Source: Phallus indusiatus (lineage: Eukaryota > Basidiomycota > Agaricomycetes > Phallales > Phallaceae). Taken from it: a DNA stretch of 64,000 nucleotides. This document shows positions 12,453 through 22,006 of this stretch, one piece after another. Location of the stretch: positions 3,224,001 through 3,288,000 of the forward strand of contig JAQFWX010000001.1 of the NCBI GenBank assembly GCA_027605045.1, written 5' to 3'. Below the pieces are notes generated by a model. That model had not been told where the DNA came from. It made no database searches and saw only the letters and a program-made list of their open reading frames with translations. The position numbers and the translations under genes are program-made. How positions within the stretch are numbered: the first letter of the stretch is position 1; each line of letters begins with the position of its first letter.

Positions 12453-12960
12453 TAAAACCATCCCTCTCCATTCTGTGTATCTCTATCCGTAACTGAAACC
12501 TGTATTGATAATTAATGGCTTTGCTTGAACACAATTTTATTCAAAAGCGTTTTCCCAACCAAGTAGCGACGCTCTTGTTGATGTGTAATTACATAAAGTG
12601 CCGGTAGTTACCTTGACGAAAGTTCTAGGAGTAACAGAAAATACTTCGGATTTTCTTCTCTATTGAAGTTCCAGTTTAGTCAGAGATAATTTGCAACGGT
12701 AATGTATCACTGTTGTAGATTATGTGAATCGCATGCAAGGAATGCCTCATGCCGCCGATTAGTGATCGGTGCTCTGGAAGTTTCAAGATGGGGGATGTGC
12801 TTCAGAGCCGAAACCCAGATCACTGATCAGCGCAACAGGAAGTGTGAGAAAAAAAAACCTCTTCTAGAAGAAATCTGTTTTGAAAGTTTTTAGAGTGTAA
12901 GTGTTCCGAATTGTCATCGGGATTTTCACTAGTATATCCAAAAAAGCCTGCTAGTTATTG

Positions 12961-13822
12961 TAGAAGTCCATCCCATGATTCCCATCTGAGTCACCTTTTG
13001 TACGTTACATAGAGCGGTCACACCAGTGACCAGGCTATATACATCCTCCCCTTGCCTCCGACTTTCACATGGTGATGAGGGCGAGATGTTTTATTTGACT
13101 CGGGCTACGCATATTCCCATTTTTTCTTTCTTTCTATTATTTTATTTCTCGTTGTCGATATTCGTTCCTATCACAATATATTCCTTTAGGTCTTTCTTTC
13201 TTAACAGTTCTTCAGTTTTCTTCCCGGGCAACGCTATGGCTTGCGCCATCCTTTCCTATTATCATTTTAGACACCTTTCTAGATTGAAGGGTGGCAGGAG
13301 AGACCCCGTTTATCGTTTTTCTTTTTCTTTCTCGGGCAGCGCTGCAGCTTGCGCCTTTTTTCTATCATTTTAGACATCTTCCTAAGTTGGAAGGTGGCGG
13401 GAGAGCCCCCATTCATTTATTTTCGGGCAACACCATAGCTTGCGCCGTTTTCTTTTTTTATTTTAGACACCTCTCTAGATTGAGAGGTGGCAGGAGAACC
13501 CCCGTTTATTGTTTTCTTTCTCGGGCAACGCTATGGCTTGCGCCGTTTTCTTTTCTAATATCATTTAACACCTTTCTAGATTGGGGAGGTGGCGGGAGAG
13601 CCCCCCTTTATCGTTTTTCTTTCTCGGACAAAGCCAAGACTTGTTTTTTCTCCTGTTTTGTATAACTCCAGGACTAGCCTGTACTGATCTTATCCAATTT
13701 TCACAATCATTGTGTTGGACCCATTGTTACTATCATTATCATTTTTTTTTCACACTTTCCGTTCAGCCTCTATTCTCTCTTTTTTCCTTCTCGTTTCCGT
13801 TGCTCGGAGGGTCGGGACACGC
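12961..13822. other. Spacer between duplication copies
   Basis: About 860 bp between copy A and copy B, present once. It is strongly pyrimidine-rich on the plus strand and contains the minisatellite listed separately. Long open frames (13026-13373, 13291-13665) are by-products of the repeat and low-complexity T/C runs, not genes. Confidence 0.6.
13223..13640. repeat. Minisatellite, unit about 91-109 bp, four full units and a partial one
   Basis: Units start at CGGGCAACGCTATGGCTTGC or close variants near 13224, 13332, 13423 and 13522, with a decayed fifth near 13627. Each unit then has a T-rich tract, TTTAGACACCTTTCTAGATTG, and a GGTGGCGGGAGAGCCCCC box. Units differ by point changes and by T-tract length. 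Confidence 0.85.
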
Positions 13823-15793
13823 AAGGTCGAGGGATCGGAAGTAACGAGCATATATCAACGCACAGTGACAAATCTAAACACAGATTACACTTATCTGTAT
13901 ATACGTCGCCACAAGCAGAGGAGACTCACTGCGGTTTGAGCAGACGCATAGATGTATCATGTTCAATTTAACGCCGTGGTGAAAGGCTTCAGTCTTCTAA
14001 ACCATCAAAGGATGTACAGTCCAATAGATTGGCTATCGTGAGGGTACTATTGCGCGATGTCTGTTCCAGGATTGCATTTTCCAGTTTACATTTAACTTAC
14101 TTTTTTCAATGTTTTTGCATATTTAAGAGAAAGAAACCGAAGCTCAAACGGCTAGTAGGAGATCTGAAAAGACAAAGACATTTCGTTTTGGCGTGAGGTG
14201 AGACCGTGCACGTATAACGAGCTCTACAATTCCTGAAGGAGCTCATCAACAGAAAGGCTTCGACTTTTCATTGCCACGACTTTGGTTCCCGTTTTATATG
14301 TAGAATAACATGTTAGACTCCGACTCCGAATTGCCTATTTTTAAATAAGCAGGGACGGCAACTCGACAGTCGCCCTTCTGTATTCTCCGAAGGTCGGAAC
14401 AAATAGCTTATAACCGTGCATCATGATCATGACTCGTTACTCTTGTTGTTCTTTTAGTTGCATGTTGCATTCAATCAACGTCTTTTGTGGCTAATGACTA
14501 TACTCTTGTTCTTTGACGTCTCATGATATCTTTGTCTCCTGCCTTTGACACAGAAATCAACCTTGCCAATCGCAAGTGACTGGGCTTTTTCTTTTTTTCT
14601 GCGATAATTCAAGGGGTGTCTCACATTTTTCGGGTTTTCTTATTTTTCATATTGGAGGGTATTTATTGAACCTTGTTATTCAAGCATTTCTCAGAATGAA
14701 ACCTGGCACCGTGATTGGCACTTTTGACGACCGGCCCTCTTTCCGCCCTTATCATATCTATTGCATCATTGACTCCAAGCATTTACACCAACTTCATTCA
14801 CACTAATAAACATTTCTCAATGTAGGGGTGTGTTTTGTAAACATGGGAATGTATCTCGCGGTCCATTTACTTTCTAAAATCGAGTTTAACCCGAAGACAG
14901 CTATGAATATATGACAGGCTAGTATATACATAATAGAGCTAATAGCAGGAATACAGGAGATCACATTTCTTTGAAAGCGAATATCCAGTTCAATATCACA
15001 TCATTTATAATTTTTTTCTTTTTTTTAAAAAAAACTGCTATCAGTCATTTGAATTAGTCTGTGCATTGGCACTGGCAAATCCGTATCAATGATGCTGAAA
15101 GGCGGCTCGGATTCTATAGTTATTTCCAGCGTTGCGGGTAGAAGACGATGAACTTTCTAAACCGTCTCTCAAACAATGAACATGAATTCTTTTTGAATTG
15201 TCAAACATCGATGCCACGGCGGTTAAACCACGAGGTAGCACTGCTGTGGCTTTGGCACCGCCTTTTAAGCACGGAGACAACTCTAGGTTCAGGGTATTAA
15301 CTAACAGCTTCGAAGGAGACATTTAATTTCCGATCTTCATGCATGACACAACAGATACATCATATAACAATACAGTTGGCATATGATAAATCCACCGTCG
15401 ACTTCCCGCAGCCGCCGGATGCACAACGCAATTCGGACCCGATCTCGCGGCGTGTCAGGCGTCTGACTAGGATTCGTCATGAATCGAGACTCTAGAAGTT
15501 CCCAAGTTTCCACACCTTGGAGTGACTGACCCCCTGATTTTATGCGTAGGAAGTCCAATTTGCCTGATTTCATCTAGAAAGTCTCAATTAAGCTGGCACG
15601 GCTAGTAGGAGCTTTAAATAACTGTCGATGTTTATGGAGCTAGTGGCGAAGTCGGTCGGAGTCTTTCTCGGCCTCCAGTATAAATCCTTCCCTGAGGTTC
15701 TCGCGACACCGGTAAGGTCAACTGATTTGGAAATGCGTAGTGAGACAATTTATTGAATTATAAGACGAATGTAGGGTAAAATTTAGACATAAT

Positions 15794-16192
15794 TGTTAGG
15801 GCTACTCAGCTCAGGCTAGAGGGAGGGGATCCTAAGATAATATATTGCGGAAAACACTAACTACTCACCTAGAGGGAGGGGATCCTAAGAGAACAAGCTT
15901 AGGGACCCTCACTCTAGGGACAGCGACTATATACATGAAAAACGATAGCGCGGCGTGCGGCCCTGACACAACTAAGTGCTAGGCGCCCGAACCGAACCTA
16001 AGCGACGTGATGTCACGGGCATCACGCCGAGTACGAGCGCGCGACGCGCGCGAGTAAAGAAAGTGAAATAGAGGCAGAACGAGGAAATGGAAAATGGAAG
16101 TAATGGACGGGAAATGTAAATGAAATAGAAATAAACATATACCGATGATAATAAATAAGGAAAGTAAGGGGACGCGGTAGCGTACCCTGACA
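15794..16192 (-). repeat. 3' LTR of the chromovirus
   Basis: Begins TG and ends CA, 399 bp, near-identical to 21608-22006. It holds two copies of a direct repeat around AGAGGGAGGGGATCCTAAGA. Confidence 0.95.
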
Positions 16193-16206
16193 CCATCCCC
16201 CCTTCA
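16193..16206 (-). other. Polypurine tract
   Basis: On the element's sense strand TGAAGGGGGGATGG abuts the 3' LTR, the expected plus-strand primer site. Its TGA is also the pol stop codon. Confidence 0.85.
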
Positions 16207-19200
16207 TCGAGGCGGCGTCCCGACGCCTGTAGCTTCGACTAATGACGCTTGTAACTTAGAAAAATCAAACCGAGGGCGACGATGGAAAAGAAGGCCATTT
16301 ATCGAGCGTGGCGCACTCGGATGTTCGCGGTGGAATTCCTTAATGAGATCTGGGGCTGCAATATTCGACTCGGGTTCCCACTGATCGTGCTCGGGACCAT
16401 AGCCTTCCCAACGCACCTTATACTCGAGTCGTCTCCGGAAGACACGACTGTCCAGAATCCGTTCCACGACGTAGTGTTCACCGTCGTCTCTGACCTCAGG
16501 AGGTGGTGGAGCCTTAACACGACGACCCGGGATCGTATCTTCGACCTTTGGACGTAACTTCCCGACATGGAAGACGGGGTGGAGTCTTGACATCGACAGT
16601 GGTAGACGTAGCCTGTATGCATGGGATCCGACCTTGTTGACTATCGGAAATGGGCCTAGGTACCGATGCGACAATTTGGCGGAAGGTCTGGTGGTGCGGA
16701 TGTCGCTCGAATCGAGGTATACCTTGTCGCCAACCTTGTATTCAGGTGCTGGGATGTGTTTCCGATCGTAATACTTGGCCATCTCGTCTTTCGACCTGGC
16801 TATAGCGGCCTTGGCTTCCTCTGTCGTCGATTCCATACGCGTCTTGAACTCGTTGACAGATTCGATCTTCGAGTCGGCAACCAGCGGTTCGAATCCCATA
16901 CGAGGATGTCGTCCAGTGTCGAGCTCAAAAGGTGTCGAACGCGTGGCTGAGTGCACATGGTTGTTGTATGCGAACTCAGCCATGGGCAGCAGCTGGTCCC
17001 AGTCGTCCTGTCGCTCTGAGGTGAAGAGCCGAAGATACTGCTCGACTTCTGCATTGACGCGTTCTGTCTGACCATCGGTTTGAGGATGATATGCAGTAGA
17101 GGGTGCAAGCCGTATGCCAAGGAGCCTAGAAAGCTCCTGCGTGAAGCGGGACACGAACTGGGGGCCCCTGTCAGAGATCACCTTCATGGGAAGCCCATGG
17201 AGCTTCCAGACGTGCTGGAGGTACAGTCGGGCCAGACCTGTCGCGTCAAGTGTCGTAAATGTCGGCACGAAATGAACCCGTTTGGTGAGAGAGTCGACGA
17301 CAGAGAGGATCGCGTCGAAACCGTTGGATTCTGGCAGCTCCACGATGAAGTCGACTGAGATGTGTTCCCAGGGTCGACTTGGCACTTCTGTGGGTCGGAG
17401 AAGTCCATAGGGGGCATGACGAGACGGTTTCGTACGTAGACACATGTCGCAGGCCTCTACATAGCGTTGTACATACCTAGAGACACCTGGCCACCAAAAG
17501 GTGCGCGAAACGAGCTCAAGAGTCTTGAAACGACCCGGGTGACCACCGAGTTTGGTGTCGTGGTGTCTGGAAAGACGCAATTCGTCCACATTTGGCACAT
17601 AAACCTTGCCGCGATAGTAGAGGAGGTCCTGGTCTTCAAACCATTCCGACGAGTGAGCCGAACGACCACCCAGTGCACGAAGTGTTGCAACGGCTTTGGA
17701 CACACTATCCTCAACCTTGCCTTCCCGATTGGCCTTGCGAATCTGGCGTAGAAGATCCTCCTCCTCCCCCTTAAGACGGAATGTTTGCAGAGCATTGATT
17801 GCAAACATTTCGGGTCGGATTAAGGTGACGCCACGATTGTCGTCCTTTCCCGAGCCATGATCTGGGCGACGGGATAAGCCATCAGGTTTACCCATCGACT
17901 TACCCGGTATATGCTGCAGAGTAAAGTCGAATCGTGAGAGATATACTGACCATCTGGCTTGACGACGATTGAGGTTACGCGCGGACATGAAATACTCGAG
18001 ATTCTTGTGATCAGTCCGTATGTCGATAGGGTGAGACGCGCCTTCAAGAAAGTGTCGCCATTCCTCTAAGGACCGTATGATAGCGAGCATCTCCTTGTCG
18101 TGAATCTCGTAGTTGCGTTCAACGGGACTGAGGGCCTTCGAGAAGAAAGCAACTGGGTGCCATTTACCGTCTTCGCTCGACAACTGTGAAAGAACTGCGC
18201 CTGTTGCAAAGTCGGAGCTGTCTGCTTCAACCCGGTAAGGATTAGCGGGGTTGGGGATGAGGAGAATAGGAGCAGAGGTGATTGACGACTTCAGAGTATC
18301 GAAAGCGTGCTGACAAGTGTCGGACCAGACGAAGGACGTATCCTTCTTGGTTAACCCGAACATGGGATTGGCAATACGCGCGAAGTCCTTGATAAACCGA
18401 CGGTAGAAGTTGGCGAAGCCCAGGAAGGACTGGACCTCCGCGACGTTCTTCGGGACAGGCCAGTCTCTGACACCCGAGACTTTCGCGGGATCCATCTCGA
18501 CGGTGTTCTCGGAAATGACAACACCCAAGTACTCGATCTTAGTCCGGCAGAACTCGCACTTCTCTGCCTTGAGATACAGTTTGTGTTCACGGAGACGTTC
18601 GAGAACGCGTCGTGTCACCCTGTCGTGCTGTTCCCGATCCCGAGTGTAAATGAGAATGTCGTCGATATAGACGGCAACGACACCTTCCGAGATCATGTCT
18701 TCAAAGATCTCATTCATCATTGTCTGGAAGGTGGCAGGACTGTTAGTGAGACCAAAAAACATCACCAAGGGCTCGAAGAGGCCGCGATTGGTGCGGAAAG
18801 CGGCCTTCCACTCATCTCCTTCCTTTATCCGTACGTTGTTGTAACCCCAGCGCACGTCCAGCTTGGTAAAGTACCGGGCACCTTGCAGTTTGTTGATGAG
18901 TTCCGAGATCAGAGGCAGCGGGTAGCGATTCTTGATTGTCATGGCATTCAACGCGCGATAGTCCTGAATAAGGCGAAGAGAGCCATCTTTCTTCTTAATG
19001 AAGAACACCGGGGACGCCATGGGCGACTTGGAGGGCCGGATTCGTCCAGACGCAAGGTTCTCTTCCAGAAACGCATCTAACTCGGCCTGTTCGTTAGGTG
19101 ACAGCGGGTAGATCTTGCAAGACTTGGGCTCGGAACCTGGCACAAGTTCTATCGGGTGATCCCACTTCTTCGACTGCGGCAACGAATCGAATGACTCCTT

Positions 19201-19977
19201 CGAGAAAATGTCGGCAAAGTCGTGGAACATCTCTGGCACGATGTCCCGAAAACCCTTGGAAGCTGGTGCGTCTGCGTTGTTGGCGTGGGCCTGAGCCAGT
19301 CGCTGGGAGATAGTCTCGGTGGCATATATGCGGTGAGCGTCGGGCTCGTCGGGTAGCATTGATATCGCGAACAGTCGATCACCCTCTTCAATCTCAGACT
19401 CGACATCAACCAGGTCTGGTATATCAGGATCATCGGCCTCAGTGTTGTCGAGCTCTGGTAAAGGTGCGCGTCGGATCTGTTGGAACGCGCGCTTAGAGAG
19501 CTTACCCGCTGGCCAGCGTGGAGCACAAGACCGACAACTGGGGCTGCAGCGCATGAACTCCACTTGACCAGTTGTGTAGTCTATGACGGGATTGTGAGCC
19601 TTGAACCACGGCAGCCCAAATAGGACGGGATACTTGAGCGAGGTAACGGCGAACAAGGTGCGTTCGGAATGATCCCGAAATCGAACAACCAGGTCAACGA
19701 CGTGGGTGATAGAGCCAGCGTGGTTGGGCGTACCATCAACGTTGAACACGGGAATTGGTTTAGCAAGACGCACGGAGGGAAGCCGATGTTTCTCGACAAA
19801 GTCGCGATCGAGGAACATACCGCTAGCTCCAGTGTCCAGCATGGCCTTGCTGTGCAGCAGGGCTCCAGTGTCAACACTCTGTAGTTCCACCGGGATCTCT
19901 AGCTTCTGCGTACCAGCAGTAGCTGCGAGTCGGTATTCGCTGGCAACGCGCGACGTTGAGAAGGCGACAGCATACAT
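16204..19977 (-). CDS. pol: Chromovirus Pol: protease, reverse transcriptase, RNase H, integrase, chromodomain
   Basis: 1257 codons without interruption. Aspartic protease motif LDTGASG at residues 47-53. Reverse transcriptase about 300-480 with YIDD at 437-440. RNase H about 575-690 with Asp585 and Asp656 in TDHKNL. Integrase zinc region His806, His813, Cys843, Cys846, and catalytic Asp876, Asp936 and Glu972 (D-x35-E spacing). A C-terminal chromodomain at about 1166-1220 includes YKVRWEGYG and DQWEP. All catalytic residues I can identify are present, so the protein looks functional. The frame is closed by a TAA just upstream (near 20020), so Pol must start at this ATG by reinitiation or be reached by frameshifting. 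Confidence 0.95.
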   Translation of the reverse strand: MYAVAFSTSRVASEYRLAATAGTQKLEIPVELQSVDTGALLHSKAMLDTGASGMFLDRDFVEKHRLPSVRLAKPIPVFNVDGTPNHAGSITHVVDLVVRFRDHSERTLFAVTSLKYPVLFGLPWFKAHNPVIDYTTGQVEFMRCSPSCRSCAPRWPAGKLSKRAFQQIRRAPLPELDNTEADDPDIPDLVDVESEIEEGDRLFAISMLPDEPDAHRIYATETISQRLAQAHANNADAPASKGFRDIVPEMFHDFADIFSKESFDSLPQSKKWDHPIELVPGSEPKSCKIYPLSPNEQAELDAFLEENLASGRIRPSKSPMASPVFFIKKKDGSLRLIQDYRALNAMTIKNRYPLPLISELINKLQGARYFTKLDVRWGYNNVRIKEGDEWKAAFRTNRGLFEPLVMFFGLTNSPATFQTMMNEIFEDMISEGVVAVYIDDILIYTRDREQHDRVTRRVLERLREHKLYLKAEKCEFCRTKIEYLGVVISENTVEMDPAKVSGVRDWPVPKNVAEVQSFLGFANFYRRFIKDFARIANPMFGLTKKDTSFVWSDTCQHAFDTLKSSITSAPILLIPNPANPYRVEADSSDFATGAVLSQLSSEDGKWHPVAFFSKALSPVERNYEIHDKEMLAIIRSLEEWRHFLEGASHPIDIRTDHKNLEYFMSARNLNRRQARWSVYLSRFDFTLQHIPGKSMGKPDGLSRRPDHGSGKDDNRGVTLIRPEMFAINALQTFRLKGEEEDLLRQIRKANREGKVEDSVSKAVATLRALGGRSAHSSEWFEDQDLLYYRGKVYVPNVDELRLSRHHDTKLGGHPGRFKTLELVSRTFWWPGVSRYVQRYVEACDMCLRTKPSRHAPYGLLRPTEVPSRPWEHISVDFIVELPESNGFDAILSVVDSLTKRVHFVPTFTTLDATGLARLYLQHVWKLHGLPMKVISDRGPQFVSRFTQELSRLLGIRLAPSTAYHPQTDGQTERVNAEVEQYLRLFTSERQDDWDQLLPMAEFAYNNHVHSATRSTPFELDTGRHPRMGFEPLVADSKIESVNEFKTRMESTTEEAKAAIARSKDEMAKYYDRKHIPAPEYKVGDKVYLDSSDIRTTRPSAKLSHRYLGPFPIVNKVGSHAYRLRLPLSMSRLHPVFHVGKLRPKVEDTIPGRRVKAPPPPEVRDDGEHYVVERILDSRVFRRRLEYKVRWEGYGPEHDQWEPESNIAAPDLIKEFHREHPSAPRSINGLLFHRRPRFDFSKLQASLVEATGVGTPPR

Positions 19978-20190
19978 GGAGTTGAAACAGAGCGTGTAGC
20001 AGGTGGAGACGATTCTTCGGGTTTAGCAGGGGATGCAGCAGGGGTAGTTAGATTCGAATCAGAAGTGTCATTTTGTTCGCGATCTATGTACAAAATGTCG
20101 AATCTATTAGATGTCGGCAACGAGGGTGCATCTATCACTCGTCGCCGTTTTGAAAATCCTCTACCTCTGCTGCGGTTACAGTCTCCCCCT
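19899..20190 (-). other. Intermediate open frame bridging gag and pol
   Basis: A third frame is open from inside the gag 3' end, across the gag stop (20137-20135), to 19899 inside pol. It encodes a basic then Ser/Pro/Thr-rich linker (RGRGFSKRRR, NRFDILYIDRE) of the kind that often links nucleocapsid and protease in these elements. It is -1 relative to gag, and pol is -1 relative to it. The gag sense strand has G-GAT-TTT at 20159-20153 in the right phase for a -1 slip. Confidence 0.5.
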
Positions 20191-21445
20191 CTGTCAGAGC
20201 AGAGTCACCACGTGTCTGGGCTTCTAGCGCATCTTTCTGGGCCAGCAGATGCGCGATACTGTCGTCTAATTCCTCGGGTTGAAGATATCGGATGTCATAC
20301 GCACGAGGGCATTCGCGAGCCCAATGGCCTGCTGCTCCACAGCGACGACACCTGGTTGATTCTGGGCCAGCACGTCGACGGGCAGCGTCAACGTCCATCG
20401 GATCATGCCTAACCTGTGGTGCAGGAGCAGGAGCCGCAGGTCTTGGAGGCAACGTGGGCACGATTTGAGATGCTGGCCTGGGAGGTGGATAGGGAGGAGC
20501 CTGATAGGAAGGGGCAGGGGGCCTCCTCTGGATCTGGAGGGTCTGATACGACGGAAAAGGGTTGGGGCGAGGTCGATTAATGGGGACAGCTGCGGGATTT
20601 GTCTGAGCCGTTCCAGAGCCCACGAGTCGACGGCGAGCAGCGGTGAAGGCCTCGTTGGCACGCCTGTCCATGTCAAACATGCGTGCTTGCCTGATCCAGC
20701 CTTCGTAGTCGTGGAGTGCGGGTCGGTCTTTCATCGTCGCTACCAGAGATGCAATTGCCGGGTCTAAACCATTACGAAAGTACGTGTTAATGGCGAGACC
20801 TTCCGTAAAGCCAGCGTGCTCAATGAGTACGCGGAAGGCGTCTACATATTCCTCTACAGTCCTGTTGCCTTGGACATAGCGGTTGGAGTAGAGGGTGTTG
20901 ATGGCGTCTTCTTGCTCGGATTGTGGAAAGAAATCGGCCTTGAATCTTTCCCGGAAGGCATCCCAGTCAGCGAAGGGCTTCTCTCCTCTTTGATACCTTT
21001 TCAGCATAGATTCGCTGAAGGTAAGGGCACGACCTTCGTTCATGTACGACATCGCCCAGCCGATCTTGAGTTCATCAGTCTCGAAATCGCGACTGCATAT
21101 ACTCATGTAAAACTCGACAGTGTTCCAAAAGGCGCGACCCTTGGAGCGATCTCCGTCGAACGAAGGAGGTACAGCAGGTCGGGTATTTCGGGAAGAGCGT
21201 GAACTGGCTTGATGCTCAGGAGCCGGTGGTTGTCCAGACGAGGACGCGTCGCCCACAGGGGAGTTTTGGGTTGGAGCAGCTCTAGCCGCGTCTCGGATGC
21301 TCTGCAGCACCTCAATCATCTGTGAGGCCTGGGATTCCTGTCTTGCCAGGCGGGCATCCATTTCCGCGAACTGCCGCATAATAATAGTCGCCACATCGTT
21401 GAGGGTGACGAGTGGGGGTGCAGAGGGTGGAGGAGAAGAGTCCAT
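20135..21445 (-). CDS. gag: Chromovirus Gag
   Basis: 436 residues: a proline-rich N-terminus, a capsid-like region (PSFDGDRSKGRAFWNTVEFY and the following helices, as in retrotransposon gag proteins), a Pro-rich linker and one CCHC zinc knuckle, CRRCGAAGHWARECP, near residue 365. Gag forms the virus-like particle and binds the element RNA. The ATG at 21445 follows a leader of about 150 nt after the primer-binding site. Confidence 0.92.
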   Translation of the reverse strand: MDSSPPPSAPPLVTLNDVATIIMRQFAEMDARLARQESQASQMIEVLQSIRDAARAAPTQNSPVGDASSSGQPPAPEHQASSRSSRNTRPAVPPSFDGDRSKGRAFWNTVEFYMSICSRDFETDELKIGWAMSYMNEGRALTFSESMLKRYQRGEKPFADWDAFRERFKADFFPQSEQEDAINTLYSNRYVQGNRTVEEYVDAFRVLIEHAGFTEGLAINTYFRNGLDPAIASLVATMKDRPALHDYEGWIRQARMFDMDRRANEAFTAARRRLVGSGTAQTNPAAVPINRPRPNPFPSYQTLQIQRRPPAPSYQAPPYPPPRPASQIVPTLPPRPAAPAPAPQVRHDPMDVDAARRRAGPESTRCRRCGAAGHWARECPRAYDIRYLQPEELDDSIAHLLAQKDALEAQTRGDSALTEGETVTAAEVEDFQNGDE

Positions 21446-21594
21446 GAGAGAGAGAAAGGAAAATGGGGTTTTTAAGATGGAGCAGAGGGTCGGTTATAGA
21501 CGGGACTCGAGGGAAAAATACGACACTGCGATAGTCGGTGTCGAGCGCGATTTTTCGATAGCGAGTGTCGATAAAACGGCCAGTCTGCGAGTAG

Positions 21595-21605
21595 AAGCTT
21601 GTTCT
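21595..21605 (-). other. Self-complementary primer-binding site
   Basis: On the sense strand AGAACAAGCTT starts two bases after the 5' LTR. It is an exact 11-nt reverse complement of AAGCTTGTTCT inside the LTR (21714-21704). No other primer site was looked for or compared with tRNA 3' ends. Confidence 0.7.
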
Positions 21606-21607
21606 AC

Positions 21608-22006
21608 TGTTAGGGCTACTCAGCTCAGGCTAGAGGGAGGGGATCCTAAGATAATATATTGCGGAAAACACTAACTACTCACCTAGAGGGAGGGGATCCT
21701 AAGAGAACAAGCTTAGGGACCCTCACTCTAGGGACAGCGACTATATACATGAAAAACGATAGCGCGGCGTGCGGCCCTGACACAACTAAGTGCTAGGCGC
21801 CCAAACCGAACCTAAGCGACGTGATGTCACGGGCATCACGCCGAGTACGAGCGCGCGACGCGCGCGAGTAAAGAAAGTGAAATAGAGGCAGAACGAGGAA
21901 ATGGAAAATGGAAGTAATGGACGGGAAATGTAAATGAAATAGAAATAAACATATACCGATGATAATAAATAAGGAAAGTAAGGGGACGCGGTAGCGTACC
22001 CTGACA
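21608..22006 (-). repeat. 5' LTR of the chromovirus
   Basis: 399 bp, TG...CA. A TATATAG box at 21747-21741 lies about 33 nt before AAGCTTGTTCT at 21714, the predicted RNA start. U3 is then about 292 nt and R plus U5 about 107 nt. Confidence 0.95.

Larger units (their letters stand above)
8722..12960 (+). repeat. Tandem segmental duplication, copy A (about 4.24 kb)
   Basis: This segment is repeated in direct orientation at 13823-24995. Matches begin at AAGGTCGA (8722 and 13823), become strong at GCATATATCAACGCACAGTG (8744 and 13848), and end just after AGCCTGCTAGTTATT (copy A) and AGCCTAGTTATTTATT (copy B). The copies share about 2.4 kb of upstream non-coding DNA, one terpene synthase gene and about 500 bp of 3' flank. 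Differences are scattered substitutions and small indels. Copy A has none of the insertions found in copy B, so it shows the empty sites. Confidence 0.9.
15794..22006 (-). mobile_element. Complete Ty3/Gypsy chromovirus (6213 bp)
   Basis: Two 399-bp LTRs (15794-16192 and 21608-22006) enclose gag and pol on the minus strand. The target-site duplication is ATAAT (15789-15793 and 22007-22011). The order protease, reverse transcriptase, RNase H, integrase, chromodomain places it among chromoviruses, whose chromodomain steers integration to particular chromatin. The LTRs differ at one position that I can see (G at 15989, A at 21803), so insertion was recent. A polypurine tract and a self-complementary primer-binding site are present. 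The frame change between gag and pol is described separately. Confidence 0.96.

Noticed and set aside
13026..13939. Open frames rich in Phe, Ser and Leu, looking membrane-like
   Set aside because: Translation of the pyrimidine-rich spacer and minisatellite; repeat units force the composition.
9467..14806. Open frames of 75-80 codons shared by copies A and B (9467-9712, 14576-14806; 10201-10434, 15337-15573)
   Set aside because: Indels between the copies are not multiples of three and shift the frames in the middle; similarity comes from the DNA duplication, not coding constraint.
16282..21674. Many open frames of 60-165 codons opposite to or overlapping gag and pol
   Set aside because: They are shadow frames of the GC-rich retrotransposon genes and show no domains.
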